31,241 bases of DNA from Dirofilaria immitis (Eukaryota > Nematoda > Chromadorea > Rhabditida > Onchocercidae): positions 1 to 31,241 of the forward strand of contig JAKNDB010000016.1 of the NCBI GenBank assembly GCA_024305405.1. The letters run 5' to 3'. Made by a program: the position numbers and the translations under genes. Below, piece after piece: positions 8,527-19,349 of the stretch; positions within the stretch are counted from its first letter, which is position 1; every line of letters begins with the position of its first letter. The notes below the pieces were generated by a model that had not been told where the DNA came from, searched no databases, and was given only the letters and a program-made list of their open reading frames with translations.

Positions 8527-10998
8527 ATGACTGAAAATAGTGATCATAAAGACAACATTGCAATTATTTGCATTACAATGGTTAGTGTTTATCAAATAAG
8601 CTAAATAATTTAATAAATTCAGTTTAAATAATAATGAGAAACATGCAATTGCGAACTGAAAATGAATACAAGAAGCTGTGTCTTCATATAGCGGCTACTG
8701 TGGGCAATATCAACATTATATATACATAAAATTGTCATACTAAAATGTCAAAAAAACTGTTTTGAAAATTTACTAATATCGAGAAAAAATTTATTTTATT
8801 CGGAGACAAATATTGAAATTACTATTATTAGGTTGTCTTTGAAACCTTACCTAAAGTTGGTGGAGATGAAAATTTGATTCCATTTTGCAAATATTTAATA
8901 TAACTTATTAGAGAATAATAAAGTTAGGTATACTTTCATACTTTTTATTATCATAGGTATCAGTTTTCGGACTGGTCGGCAATGGTATATCACTATATGT
9001 AACACGTACGAAGTTATGCTTCCGCAACGCATTCGGAATTTTATGCAGCAGTTTCTTAATATGCAATTTGCAGTCTATATTCATACTCTTTTATGGTGTA
9101 CTATTGTTTTGTCCGTGTAAGTTACGCTGATTTTTTGGATACAATCATAATTTATGCTTGTTGTTAGATATTCTTCACTTTCACTATGAAGTTTGATTTT
9201 ATTGATTTGAAAAATTTGTTTACTTTTTTTCAGAAAATCTCCAGTGCTATCGACGTCAGAATCGTTTTGGGCACGATTTATAGGAGTTTTAGTAAACGGG
9301 CCATATTATGGTTCGATTATTCTGCACCTCTTTGTCGCTCTTAATCGATTGTGTGCTGTCATATATCCAATAAAATATAAACAATTATGGACAAATGCAA
9401 GAGCCTTCACCGCTGGAATCATCTCATGGACACTTGGAATGGCTATATGCATGGCACACTTGCACAGTAAGCATACAGCAGGAAAAGATTCTTATTTTCT
9501 TAAGCATTAAACGATTTAATAATATTTCTGCATTTTTTTGTAACATTGTGAAGGAAAAATTTTCTTCGATAATTTGTGAAGATTCCTGTATCACAACAAA
9601 TCTTAGATCTAAATAATGGATATTGAAATTAAAATCTGTTGGAGTATCATCAATTTATCATCACAGTCTCATTCAATGCTCAAGCGAATCATTATTTTCC
9701 GAATTCTTAGAATTTTTGATATAACTGGAGGTACAATTACTCATATTGTTGCTTTTATTGATTGTTATAAGAAAATTGTTACAGAAGATTATTCGCTTCT
9801 ATTCAATCAAAATTCATCATATCGCTTTTCCTACCAGGATTCTTATTATGGTGAAATATGCTCCATTGTTGATTCTGTATCATCAATATTTATGTTAATA
9901 GCAACAGCATTTCTCGATGTCATTACTTTGATTAAAATACTTACATATCGAAAAGTAAGTTCAAGTTACTGTTTTAGTAAATCATTATATACCGATGTCG
10001 GTGCATTCCTTTTTCTTGTAAGTTAAGCCTGCAAAGTAGCATGCAGGCAGGATTCTAATAACTTTCTCTTGGATTCAGACAATCGGACGAAATACGACAA
10101 TTTCAACTAGCAGTACTGTTAAAGAAAGAGAGATATCGTTTTTCAAACAGGTAATAAATAGAAATTCAAACATTAACAAGAAAATGAGCTCTATCACAGG
10201 ATCGATGCAGAAGTTTGTGACGTAAATTTTTTTGTTTCTCTTAACACTGCGTCCTTCTACAATTACGATAGTTGAACAGTGTTATGATTCAAAATTCCTC
10301 ATCTATTTTATAATGATGTATTTCAATACACATAATACAGTGTAATTATTTTTGTAGTCATGTTTACTTGGCTTCATCTATATCTCGTGTGTTATCATGC
10401 TGACCATTCATTCATTTCTATTTACGAATAAATGGCTTCTGTTTGCATCGAGTACAATTGCATGGATTCTAATGCAGTCAGTAGATGGGTAAGTACTTTT
10501 CGTGAATTTTAATACAGTTCAATTACGATTCTAATTATGTGAATTCTAATGTAAAATCTAACTGCGTGGATTCTAATGCATATACAATTCTTAATTACGT
10601 GACATGGAATATACAATTCTAATTACGTGGATCATAATACACTCAATAGTTGGGTAAGTGATATTTAATTTCTCTCTCTGGCTAAAAGCGGCAGATCACT
10701 CTATATCAATATTTATCATCTGATTAATTCATATGATTTTTCCAGTTGCTTTCATTTAACTCTACATTTTTTGGATTTCAAATCTAATAAAACGATCTCT
10801 TAAATCCTTGTATTTGATTGTATGAAATTAGTTCTTGTATTACATCATTTTCTATATATGCCTGATTGATATTGCTTGATTTTCAGAATTATCCTTCTAA
10901 TTTTCAATCGTAATATGATTTGGAAAACAAATTCCTGGGCGACGAGTGTGACACCAACCACGAACTTTTACCGTCTTCGCACCGTCACACGATATTGA
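8527..10998 (+). CDS. srx-family 7TM chemoreceptor (copy 1), seven exons
   Basis: Nematode serpentine receptor class X (Pfam 7TM_GPCR_Srx type), a putative chemosensory GPCR of the plasma membrane. Exons by alignment to the paralog at 20637-22920: 8527-8580, 8957-9114 (or 9116), 9234-9466, 9785-9954, 10079-10150, 10358-10488, 10887-10998. With the donor at 9115 the model is 930 nt, 309 residues, without stops. Family marks: TM1 with GLVGNGISLY, TM2 with RNAFGILCSSF, TM3 with ALNRLCAVIYPIKY (DRY equivalent), the TM5 block LDVITLIKILTYRK, the intracellular EREISFFKQ, TM6/7 with KWLLF...TIAW, DG and LLIFNRN. All introns are GT-AG and short. Exon 2 lacks one base relative to the paralog; a donor 2 bases earlier restores phase. 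The ligand is unknown. AATAAA lies at 11123-11128. Confidence 0.88.
10500..10655 (+). repeat. Degenerate tandem repeat of the exon 6 end within intron 6
   Basis: Intron 6 opens with several diverged copies of the last part of exon 6 of the srx gene. The unit CATGGATTCTAATGCA (exon, near 10471) recurs as CGTGGATTCTAATGCA near 10565 and CGTGGATCATAATACA near 10626, with ACAATTCTAATTACGTG linkers between. The last copy again ends TTGGGTAAGT, giving a second donor at 10654, exactly 165 bases after the first. Reading through from the first donor meets TAA at once, so the duplicated donor cannot simply extend the exon. Confidence 0.75.
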
Positions 10999-10999
10999 A

Positions 11000-12715
11000 T
11001 AGCTTATCATCCTTGTTTATTTGATTGATGTTTTGTCTATTATTGCTATATCAAATATTAATATTCATTATAACGATTAGCTATTTTGCTTTACATTGGA
11101 GACTTCTCAGGAATTTATTTTGAATAAATAATGCGAATTTAATCGTAATACTTAATTTCCTTAATATTTTCTTCCTTTTGTTTTTTTTTGGAAATCGCCA
11201 AATTTAATAATTAGAATGTTTGATGCCGGGCAGTAAAATCTGAATGAAATTTTTGGTACAAACTCAGGAAGTCGCGTAATTAGATATAAGTCCAGTGTTT
11301 TATTTCATTAACCATCTAGTTATCTCGACGTCTTTTTCTTTTCTGCTTTTTCTTTCAGTTTACCATGAGAACTTGGACAAATGAGCTATAACATAATTAG
11401 CCTCCATGGAAACGTAAGATAAGACAATTAATCATACTTTTCTTCCTGTACTTCTAAAATTCTGTAATACAGAATTTGCCCCCATCGCTTTGTAGATCGT
11501 TTGATTTCCGAATTAGCAGTTTGAAGACATAATAAAACATATGATTAATATTTTACAAAAGGAAAAAGATATGTGTTGATTATTTAGCTGACAAATATGA
11601 GGTCGAATAAAAAAGTTTTCAAACCAGAAATCGAAACTCGGATTCCTGAATTTTGCGGAATTTTTGTATATAAAAAAAAATTGAACGGATCTGGCTAGGA
11701 TTGAAGATCTAACTCTTTGTGATCATGCTGCAAATGTGTTGTTTTGAAAACAATTTGATAATGTAAATGATAATGATAGAAAACAAAAACCTAATTAATT
11801 TGCAATCATTTCCCTATCGGAAGTACGAAATTTTTTGATTTATTTATTGATATCGTCGATTGCTTATTTAAAGCTCAGGGATAATAAAAAAATCAATTGC
11901 ATATTGCGCAAATTTCCTAGTCTCAAGTTTTTATAAATGAATGTTAATAATCGAAAGAAAAATCAAAAAATCGGTTTGCTTTGCCTTCGTTGTAATTAGA
12001 AATAGACTTTATACTTATATAGGAATAAATCTTGACATTGTCATTTCGAACGATTTGAAAACTTTTAAACATTATGATATCATTAGCGTATAAAAATAGC
12101 GTTAAGAAATTGATTTTAAATATCCATGAGAAAAGTTACTTCCACGAGTTGCGAAATTTTGAAGCACTGAATTTCGATTACTGCCATAATTCATTTTTAT
12201 AGCCACGGTCAGGATCCCTTACGAAAATGTTTTTACTCAAATTTCATAAAAGATCTAATGAACAAGCTTACTTAATAGCCAGAATTACCAGAACTGATCG
12301 ATTTGTTAGTTGAACGAAAAATTATGGTATATAAGGAACACTAAAGTTTAAATAGCGCGTCAAAGTTACAAGGAGGTCAACAAGCTGAAAAGGATAAAAA
12401 TGTTTGCAGTCAAAGTACTCGATTCACTAGTCAACAAAGTAAGGTCAACCAATCAAGAGGCTATGTCGGAAGAGACACAGAAAGGAGGAGCTCCGAAGGA
12501 TTTAAAAGGAAGCTGAAGTTGGTTACTCAAAAAGTTCGACGACAGGTAAGTTCAACTCGACAGTTACAGTTCAACGGGACGAACAGTAGTAGAGATGAAG
12601 CGAAAGAAGAGCAATAAAAACCAAAAGGAAGGTATGACGTTGTAACCATTGTGCAAGTACGATATTGTGTTACTCAAATAAAATCTACTGTTGACCTAAC
12701 CGAATCATAATAGCC
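11000..12715 (+). repeat. Dispersed repeat R, copy b (possible LTR of an old BEL element)
   Basis: Shares aligned blocks with copies a (5022-7250), c (about 14210-15300) and d (24660-25090, inverted). The best anchors are the GCATATTGCGCAAATTTCC block at 11898-11916 against copy d at 25023-25041, and AAATCTTGACATTGTCATTTC near 12027 against copy d near 24891-24911. It ends near 12712 in CGAATCATAATAG; a block ending in a related string occurs in copy a near 7215-7227. A gag relic starts about 45 bases downstream and copy c lies beyond it in the same orientation, the geometry of two LTRs. TG/CA ends are not clear. Confidence 0.55.
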
Positions 12716-12759
12716 AAAAACCACCGACTCTAATTAGCAACCTCCAATCAATAACAAAT

Positions 12760-13990
12760 ATGGAAGAGGATTCTCTCAATTCTAAAGAAAAAGAATCTCA
12801 ACATTGTAGTATCACAAAGCAGGTTGTCTCCCATTACAATTAAAACTGCACAACCGGCAATGAGGGAATTGGAGAAACTTCTGAATGAAGTCAGAGATAT
12901 CTAACCGGAGCAACCAAATCAACAGTTGCCACAAGAAGAAATATGTCGACAATATGTTATCTTAAAGAGAGTTATCGAGGAAAGAATTGGTCGCCTCGAA
13001 ATGTATTGAAGCTCTAAAATCAACTAATAATAGAACATGGTTGGAGTATATCAAGGCTTTATCGATTCCGACAAGAAGAAATGAAAAAAGAAATTCGCAC
13101 AGCTAATCGACGGAGATATTTTTAATTTAATAAGTGACGGTAAAGAGATTAAAATAACTCTTTCTCCGTATAAAAATGATATCGAGTTAGTTCTTCAGCA
13201 GCTAAGCCAAAAATACGAAATTAGAGACTTGACCCGTCAACAAGAACCATCCCAATTAGCTTTCAAACAGCAGTAAATTTACCTCTTATCACTACTGATA
13301 TACAATAATGATCCGAGGTTATGGAAAGGATTTTGAAGCAATTTTGATGCTGCAGAACATCGTCGAAGAATGCCAATATTCAAAAATTGGATTATTTAAT
13401 GTTCTGTTTAAAAGACAATGCCTTACAATCTGTAAGAGGCTAGAATATTGTTCCAAAAACTACGACATTATAAAAAAGTTTTGATAGAGAAATTTGAAAA
13501 ACTATTTACTGTTGAGAAATCGCGCTTTAACGAATTACATTCTATCAGAAAAATGACAAAGAATGGAAACTGACTGTCGAAGCAACTGGAAGGACACTTC
13601 GACATTTAGAAGCGATAGAGGAAAATTTAGAACTAACGAGCATCTGCCTGTTTAGATACTGAATAAAATGTATCAACAAAAGGAGAATAATAGTCCATCA
13701 ATAAACTCCGACAGTTCCTAGGAAAACTGATCACAAGAAATTAGCAATCAGACTTTCATCAACAATAAGGAAAGAAATCCAGAATCAAAATCAGACATAA
13801 ATCGACGATTTCGAGAGATAAAAGCAAACGAAACTTCAGCTTTAGTTGTAATAAAACTACAGAGATGAAAGAATAACAAAGTTCCGAAAGAAATCGATAT
13901 TCGATGAAATGCAGACAATTATGATCAGAATTTGGGCATTATTCGTTTTAATGATTTGATGGACTCTCAGAGTGATCATGCATGAAAACT
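12760..13990 (+). pseudogene. Decayed BEL gag (second element)
   Basis: There is no long open frame, but translated fragments in shifting frames follow the BEL gag plan. There is an ATG at 12760 with an acidic start, then a charged coiled-coil stretch (MRELEKLLNEVRDI near 12859; RVIEERIGRLEMY near 12971). Next come pieces of the DUF1759 domain: DPRLWKGF near 13312, CLKDNAL and VRG in frames near 13400-13440, IEKFEKLFTVEKSRFNELHSI near 13485-13547, then LRHLEAIEEN near 13590 and a possible knuckle remnant around 13840-13970. Multiple stops and indels make it non-functional. It lies between R copies b and c and is on the + strand, opposite to the gag relic at 26854-28165. Confidence 0.75.
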
Positions 13991-14209
13991 TATACAATAA
14001 GCATGTTACTAAAGACTATCTTTAAGTATTAAATTATTTAGTAATGCTGATAGACTTTACTTTTAGCAATAAATCTTGGACGAACTATCTTTAAAATTAA
14101 AAGAAGTTTATTGTTATTAATTTTGGTGGTGATTTCAGCATACTTTATTTATGAATGAAAATTTATCAGAATACTGTAGCTTATCATTGCAATCTTAATC
14201 AATATTCAA

Positions 14210-15300
14210 ACGAGTGGCTATTCTGGTTCATATTGCTAATTTTTTTATTACTTTTTTTTAACTTTGTGACGTCTTATAAGAAAATTGATTGCGAAGACTA
14301 TTTTTAAATTATGCTTTTAAAAAAACTTTTGTAAATTTTTATTTGAATATATAGTACAAACTTAATTGTAATAGCGTTTATTTCTTTGATTTCTATTTTT
14401 TTAGAAGTTAATAAATTCAATAATTAGAATATATCAATATTTCCATCAAAGGAAAAATTTTAGTATAAACTGAAGAAAACACTTGATTAGATTTAAGTCC
14501 AACACTTTCTTTCACTAACTATCTGATATCCCAATATGTATTTTGCTCTCTCTAGTTTGCAATGAGAACTTACGACGAAATTAGTCCATAATAAGTAAGT
14601 AATTTTCATGTGAAAATCTTAATAGAATTAGGAGCATTTTTCGAAATATTAAGCATTTACGTTGAAAGTTGCTACAGTTATCATAGCTCCTGGTCTTGTT
14701 TTAAAAGTATAATATACTAGTGTTTTAAGAAAAGATTTCATTGAATACCATATATTATAAACTATGTCAGAAATCAAAATTCGGATTCTGATTTCTTTTG
14801 GAAGTTTCGTAGACGACGAAAGATTCAAGTAGATTTAGTCGAAATTAACGATCTGTTATTTGTAATCGTCTTGTAAATATTCATTGTGCTTTTTGGACAG
14901 CATTGCTTTGACGGAAAAGGAAAAATATTTAATTTGTATGCATTATTTTTTAACGGAATAATAAATTCCTTGTTTATTCATAGATAGTATGAAGCCCAAC
15001 AAACAGTAAAGAATCCATGTCGCATTAATTTTAGAAACTTGAAAATTTTATAAATAAGCGCCCAGGAGCCAATAAAAATCAATTATGCATTCTGTAAATT
15101 CGCCAGATATAAATTTCTCTAATAGATGTCAATTCTCAAAAAAAGTTGAAAAAATCGGTTTGTTGTCTTTAAAAGCTGCTTGGGGTTTGAAAATTTTGTG
15201 AAAATTACGATATCATTGGTATGCAAAAACAGCAAAAGAAACCTGCTACCTCAACAACATGGAAATACCCATAGAAATTATTAAAAAATTCAAAAAAATC
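14210..15300 (+). repeat. Dispersed repeat R, copy c
   Basis: 14340-14580 aligns with 11110-11390: both have a TAATAATTAGAAT block, then TTTTAGTATAAAC or TTTTGGTACAAAC, then a TTAAGTCCAACACTTTCTTTCACTAAC-like block, then a CAATGAGAACTT or CATGAGAACTT block. 14770-14800 (AATCAAAATTCGGATTCTG) matches 11622-11648. 15080-15165 matches 11890-11975. If R is an LTR, copies b and c would be the two LTRs of the element whose gag relic lies between them. Beyond 15300 the similarity fades. Confidence 0.55.
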
Positions 15301-17047
15301 TATAAAATCAGAAAAATTGCGTGCTGTAGCAATTTATCATCGTAATTGGTGTCCGATCTTTTCAAAATAACCAAAATAATTTCACAATTTATACATACGT
15401 CGAAATAATCAAGTATTTTTCGTTAAAAAATACCTCAGAATAATTAAATCAATTCATAGCGGAAAAAAATTTTTAGTATAAGGACTGTTTTATTTCATAA
15501 TTCTTAAACAAATAAAGCACGAACTACCTATCACAAAAAAATTTTTGTTTGATGTTTGATATAGATAATAATTATGATAAAGATTTATTAACTGGTGAAG
15601 ATTTAATCTAAAATAATCGCGAGAAGCTTCTTGTTAGATGAAAGACCGCTAGTCTTAATAGTGAGAGATGGTTTATAAAATATTAAACAGAGCTTGATTA
15701 TAAAATAAAAAGATGCTTCATCACAGATTATAAATTTGAATATAAGATTGAGAAATTTTTCTAAAAGTTTAAAAAGCGTATACAAACTTTGACCAATATT
15801 TTCAAACAATGCATCTCCTACTGTTAGACATCCTAGTGATTTTGAAAACTATCTCATAAATCCTTCTCTATCGTATTTAATTAAGAAAGTAATAGGGAAT
15901 GTTGGAGAGATGTGAAAATTTTTTCAAACAGTGTGCTATGATGTTTGTTTTTATATCGCTTCAGTTCAACAAACCATATTTATAAGAATTCGAAGAAATC
16001 TTAAATATGAGCATGTATCCATCGCAGAGAAGTTTAGAATCATTATATACAGTGTTCGAAATATTGAAAATTTTCAAAAATAGCACATGGGAATTATAAG
16101 TGTAATAATAGAATTTAACTGATTTAGGAGAGATCTTTCTTATATATATTAAACCTAGATAGCGAACTGCTGGTATTCTAAAATTGTGGCATAGGAGCAG
16201 CGATGCCTATAATTTCGATAAACTCGATAAACATTATGGTCTCGAATGTTATTTTATTTAATGCTGCTAAATATGGTATTTTTACTAAAAAAAAATCAGA
16301 TTTCGAACCACTGACCGCGAGAATTTCAATAACAGTAGCTGACGACATCGAACATTTGAACTTTTTCTGTATATAAGCAAACTTCTTTAGCAGTAAGCAT
16401 AAAATAGGTTTTTCAATAGTGGTTTCTTTTGTGATTCAATGTTTTATCAACATGAAAATGATGATATAATCAAACTTCCATGTATACCCTTAATTACAAT
16501 GGAATTCTAATTCAATAACATTATAATTTAATCATATGAATATTAATGACTGATTGAGCTGTCTTAGGTAAAGGAAAAGTTTTGCTGACCTAAGTTTCAA
16601 TTTCTCTAATATGACGCCAGCTTCGAAGAATATCAGATCATATTTCTACGCATCATGACGATTAAAGTTTTTTTTAATTTTCTGCATATTTCAAAGAATA
16701 TTCAGAGACAGTGATATGATAATTCATCCAATAATCTGAAAATTCTGAAGTTAAACTTTAAGGATTTTTGGGAATTAGAACAAAGAAAAAACCTAAAAAT
16801 TTTTTTTCAAGCAATGGAAAGAAAACAGTAAAATATGGAGCAAGGATAACTGTTCGCAGAAAACGTTTATAGAAGTAAAAAGCAAGAATCTATAATTTCA
16901 AAAAAAAAAATAGGAAAAAGGATCAACTTTCGTATACGAGTGCAAAAATTAGAAACAATAAGTCATGTACTATCTTAACACTTTTCGCATTTGCTAGAAA
17001 CTCAGAAGATGAAATAAAAATTCTATAGAATATAAATTGAACTGCAG
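15301..17047. other. Intergenic with weak repeat Z, copy 1
   Basis: No gene recognised. A 68-codon open stretch at 15603-15809 on the - strand is low complexity and unsupported. 16500-16625 is similar to 28650-28745: both contain a GAGCTGTC(T/G)TAGG(T/C)AAA block followed by a GTTTTGCT...GACCT block. This marks a diverged repeat (Z). The remainder is AT-rich without structure I can name. Confidence 0.4.
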
Positions 17048-19346
17048 GTATTCTTGTTTGGACTGCTCAGCAGTCGTTTGTTGTCATATATAATATGTAT
17101 GAGATTAGCTTCTGGGACTGTGCAGCGATTACTTCATACGTAATCCAAATATTTCTATGATGCACCATCGTCTTAAGTGTAACTTATGAATGCATTATGA
17201 AGAAATTAGTTTATTTTTATTTATATCCTTTCTTTTTTTGAAAAAATTCTAATTTAGAAAAATCTCTTCTTATCGCTGCCAAAAACTTTTTATTATCACT
17301 CGTAGACGTTTCATTGAACTGGGAGTGATTTGGATAACTTTTTCAGCATCATTTTGCCTTCCATAGTCGGATGTTGCATATCCGATAAAATAAAACAATT
17401 ATAGTCAGAAGCAAAATTTTAGCTTTTGAAATGATCTCATGGACAGCTGGAACAACGCCTAAAAATAAAGCAATACAAAGATGGCACAAAAATAAACTTG
17501 TGCAATGGTATGTCTGCGTCGTTGAAATCCGAGAACCAGAGAATTAGTCCTTTGTTCTGATTTAATATTGTTGGGCAATATGTTGTACATACAAATTTAC
17601 TGTGCAATCTAAAATATAATCTAAAATTGTTTGCTCATTGTATCGATGAACGCTAACAAAGATGCTTTTATTGTAATCGTAGAAATCCAGAATCCAAGAC
17701 CTACAAGAAGAGGACCCTGAATATCAAAGTCATTATGGAGATGTGCTTCAACGAGGCGGTTTGACAACTATATCGGGCGTTATTTAATCCTTTTCCTTTG
17801 AATTATGCTGTCGTCATTAAGATTGTCTGATTGATATCATTGAATTTATATTATTGTCTTGTAATTGATGCATTCGTTTATATTATCAAATTTACTTATC
17901 CAGGTTTGAGGTACTACCATTGAAAGATAGAAAACCTCAGTTTTGCCACGGTTAAAAAAGATTGGCGACATCCTGTAACAGAAAAAATCGCATCGCTATT
18001 AAACAGTAAATGATTTGATAATGTTAGGTATGTGTTCATAACGTTTGTGAAGGAGAATTTTCATCCGCAGTTTAAAAGTATCTTTATATCAAATAAGAAT
18101 GGACTATGCGACGTTTAAATAAGGTAATAGTGATCTTGAGCAGGTCAATTGAGACGGTTATCTTTTAGTCAATAGAGTCAATATAGGCGGTTCCGATAGT
18201 CAATAGAGGCAGTATCTTCATTTTGTTGAATAAATTCCGACCAGATGCTGTTCTTCAATAGTTCATTTTAGACTAGAACTGGTTATATAAACCACTTACA
18301 TCGATTCCTTTTAGTAAATTTATGCAAAAGTATTTTATAGGTAATTTTGTTTACAGAAGAATGTTCATTTGTATTTAATGAAACATTCGAGCTATATGTT
18401 GCGAAACTTCTTTTTATTTGATTTGTTTCACAGACAAATTATAAGAATTTATTCTTCGAAGAAGATTGACAGTAGTAAATAAGATAATCAGAGACGAAAA
18501 TTTCTTTTTGATTGTTCTGATTGGAATTATCTAAAACAAAAGAAGCTTATGTTCAGACGATCGTTAAACACTCCTTCATTTTAAACTTACAATGAATTAG
18601 GTTGTTGTAAATCATTTAACATGCAATCGATGAGCTCAAAGGTTAACTGACGATCATCTGTTCTGTCAAAAGATGATGCCGAAAGTATAAAAGTGTTGTT
18701 TGACGTTAATCAATATAAAAATTTCCATAACAAACATTGCAAATACAAATATGGATTATAGGAATATTTTGAATTTAATAAATTATTTCGGTTTTTCGAC
18801 ACTATACTTCTCCATCGAAATTCTTTCTATGATAATATATGCGCCGATTCTTTTGCATCGATAAGAGTAGTAACTCCAACAGTATGCATCGATTTCATTG
18901 CTTTACTAAAATACTTGCATACACAAAGTAAATTTACTTTTGGCAAGTGATTAGTTCAGAAATTCATTACACACTGATATAAATAATAAGATTTTTCATG
19001 TATATTTTTTCCCCAAAGATTAGGTCTAAATATTTCAAGTATTAAAAAATATGACTGTCTTTATCGTTAGTGTTATCAAAGAAAGAGATTTTTGTTCTTC
19101 ACGAAGATAACGAATGGAAATTCAAAATGTCTTCTATCGACGAAAATTTCATAAAGAGATTAAATAGACAAGTTTGCTTGATAACCAGAACTGTTAATTT
19201 TCCGTCATGTCTATGTTAATAATAATAATAGTGTCCTCATGTCTACGTTAATAATAAGCTAAATTAATTTAAAAATTGTAGGTTTTATTAAATATTATTA
19301 GTTGATCGCATCGAATGCAATCACACTACATTACTCTATTGGACAG
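17048..19346 (+). pseudogene. srx chemoreceptor pseudogene (copy 3), exons 2-6 remnants
   Basis: Relics of srx exons are in correct order and strand. Exon 2 is at 17048-17178 (TTGTTTGGACTGCTCAGCA, then GGGACTGTGCAGCGATTACT, ending at an AGTGTAACT donor remnant; about 30 bases short). Exon 3 is at 17258 to about 17492 (AAAAATCTC start; the CCGATAAAATAAAACAATTATAG and ATGATCTCATGGACAGCTGG blocks). Exon 4 start is at 18357 to about 18400 (ACAG then AAGAATGTTCATTTGTATTTAA, nearly identical to copy 2). Exon 4 end is about 18810-18929 (AAATTCTTTCTATG...; TATGCATCGATTTCATTGC). Exon 5 is at 19040-19106 (ATGACTGTC; GAAAGAGATTTTTGTTCTTC). The end of exon 6 is possibly 19310-19346. Stops and indels are frequent. 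Intron 3 carries an LTR-like Y repeat and exon 4 is split by about 400 bases. Exon 1 and exon 7 were not found. Confidence 0.8.
17511..17970 (+). repeat. LTR-like repeat Y, copy 2, inside srx pseudogene intron 3
   Basis: Begins TGTCTGCGTCG and ends GGCGACA, giving TGTC...GACA ends like the BEL LTR. It aligns along its length with 26389-26890 (-), for example GATGTGCTTCAACGAGG against GATGTGCTTCAATGAGC and GTTTGAGGTACTA against GTTTGAGGTGCTA, and with 5986-6400. It lies about 20 bases after the end of relic exon 3, so it seems to have inserted in the intron. No matching 5-bp flanks are visible (TGGTA and TCCTG), so either the boundaries are slightly off or the duplication has decayed. Confidence 0.6.
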
Positions 19347-19349
19347 GTG

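Noticed and set aside
9616..9784. Possible upstream extension of srx copy 1 exon 4 (frame open from an ATG at 9616)
   Set aside because: Alignment with copy 2 places the acceptor at 9784 (TTACAG before AAGATTATTC), matching TTTCCAG before AAGAATGTTC; the earlier part is open intron sequence.
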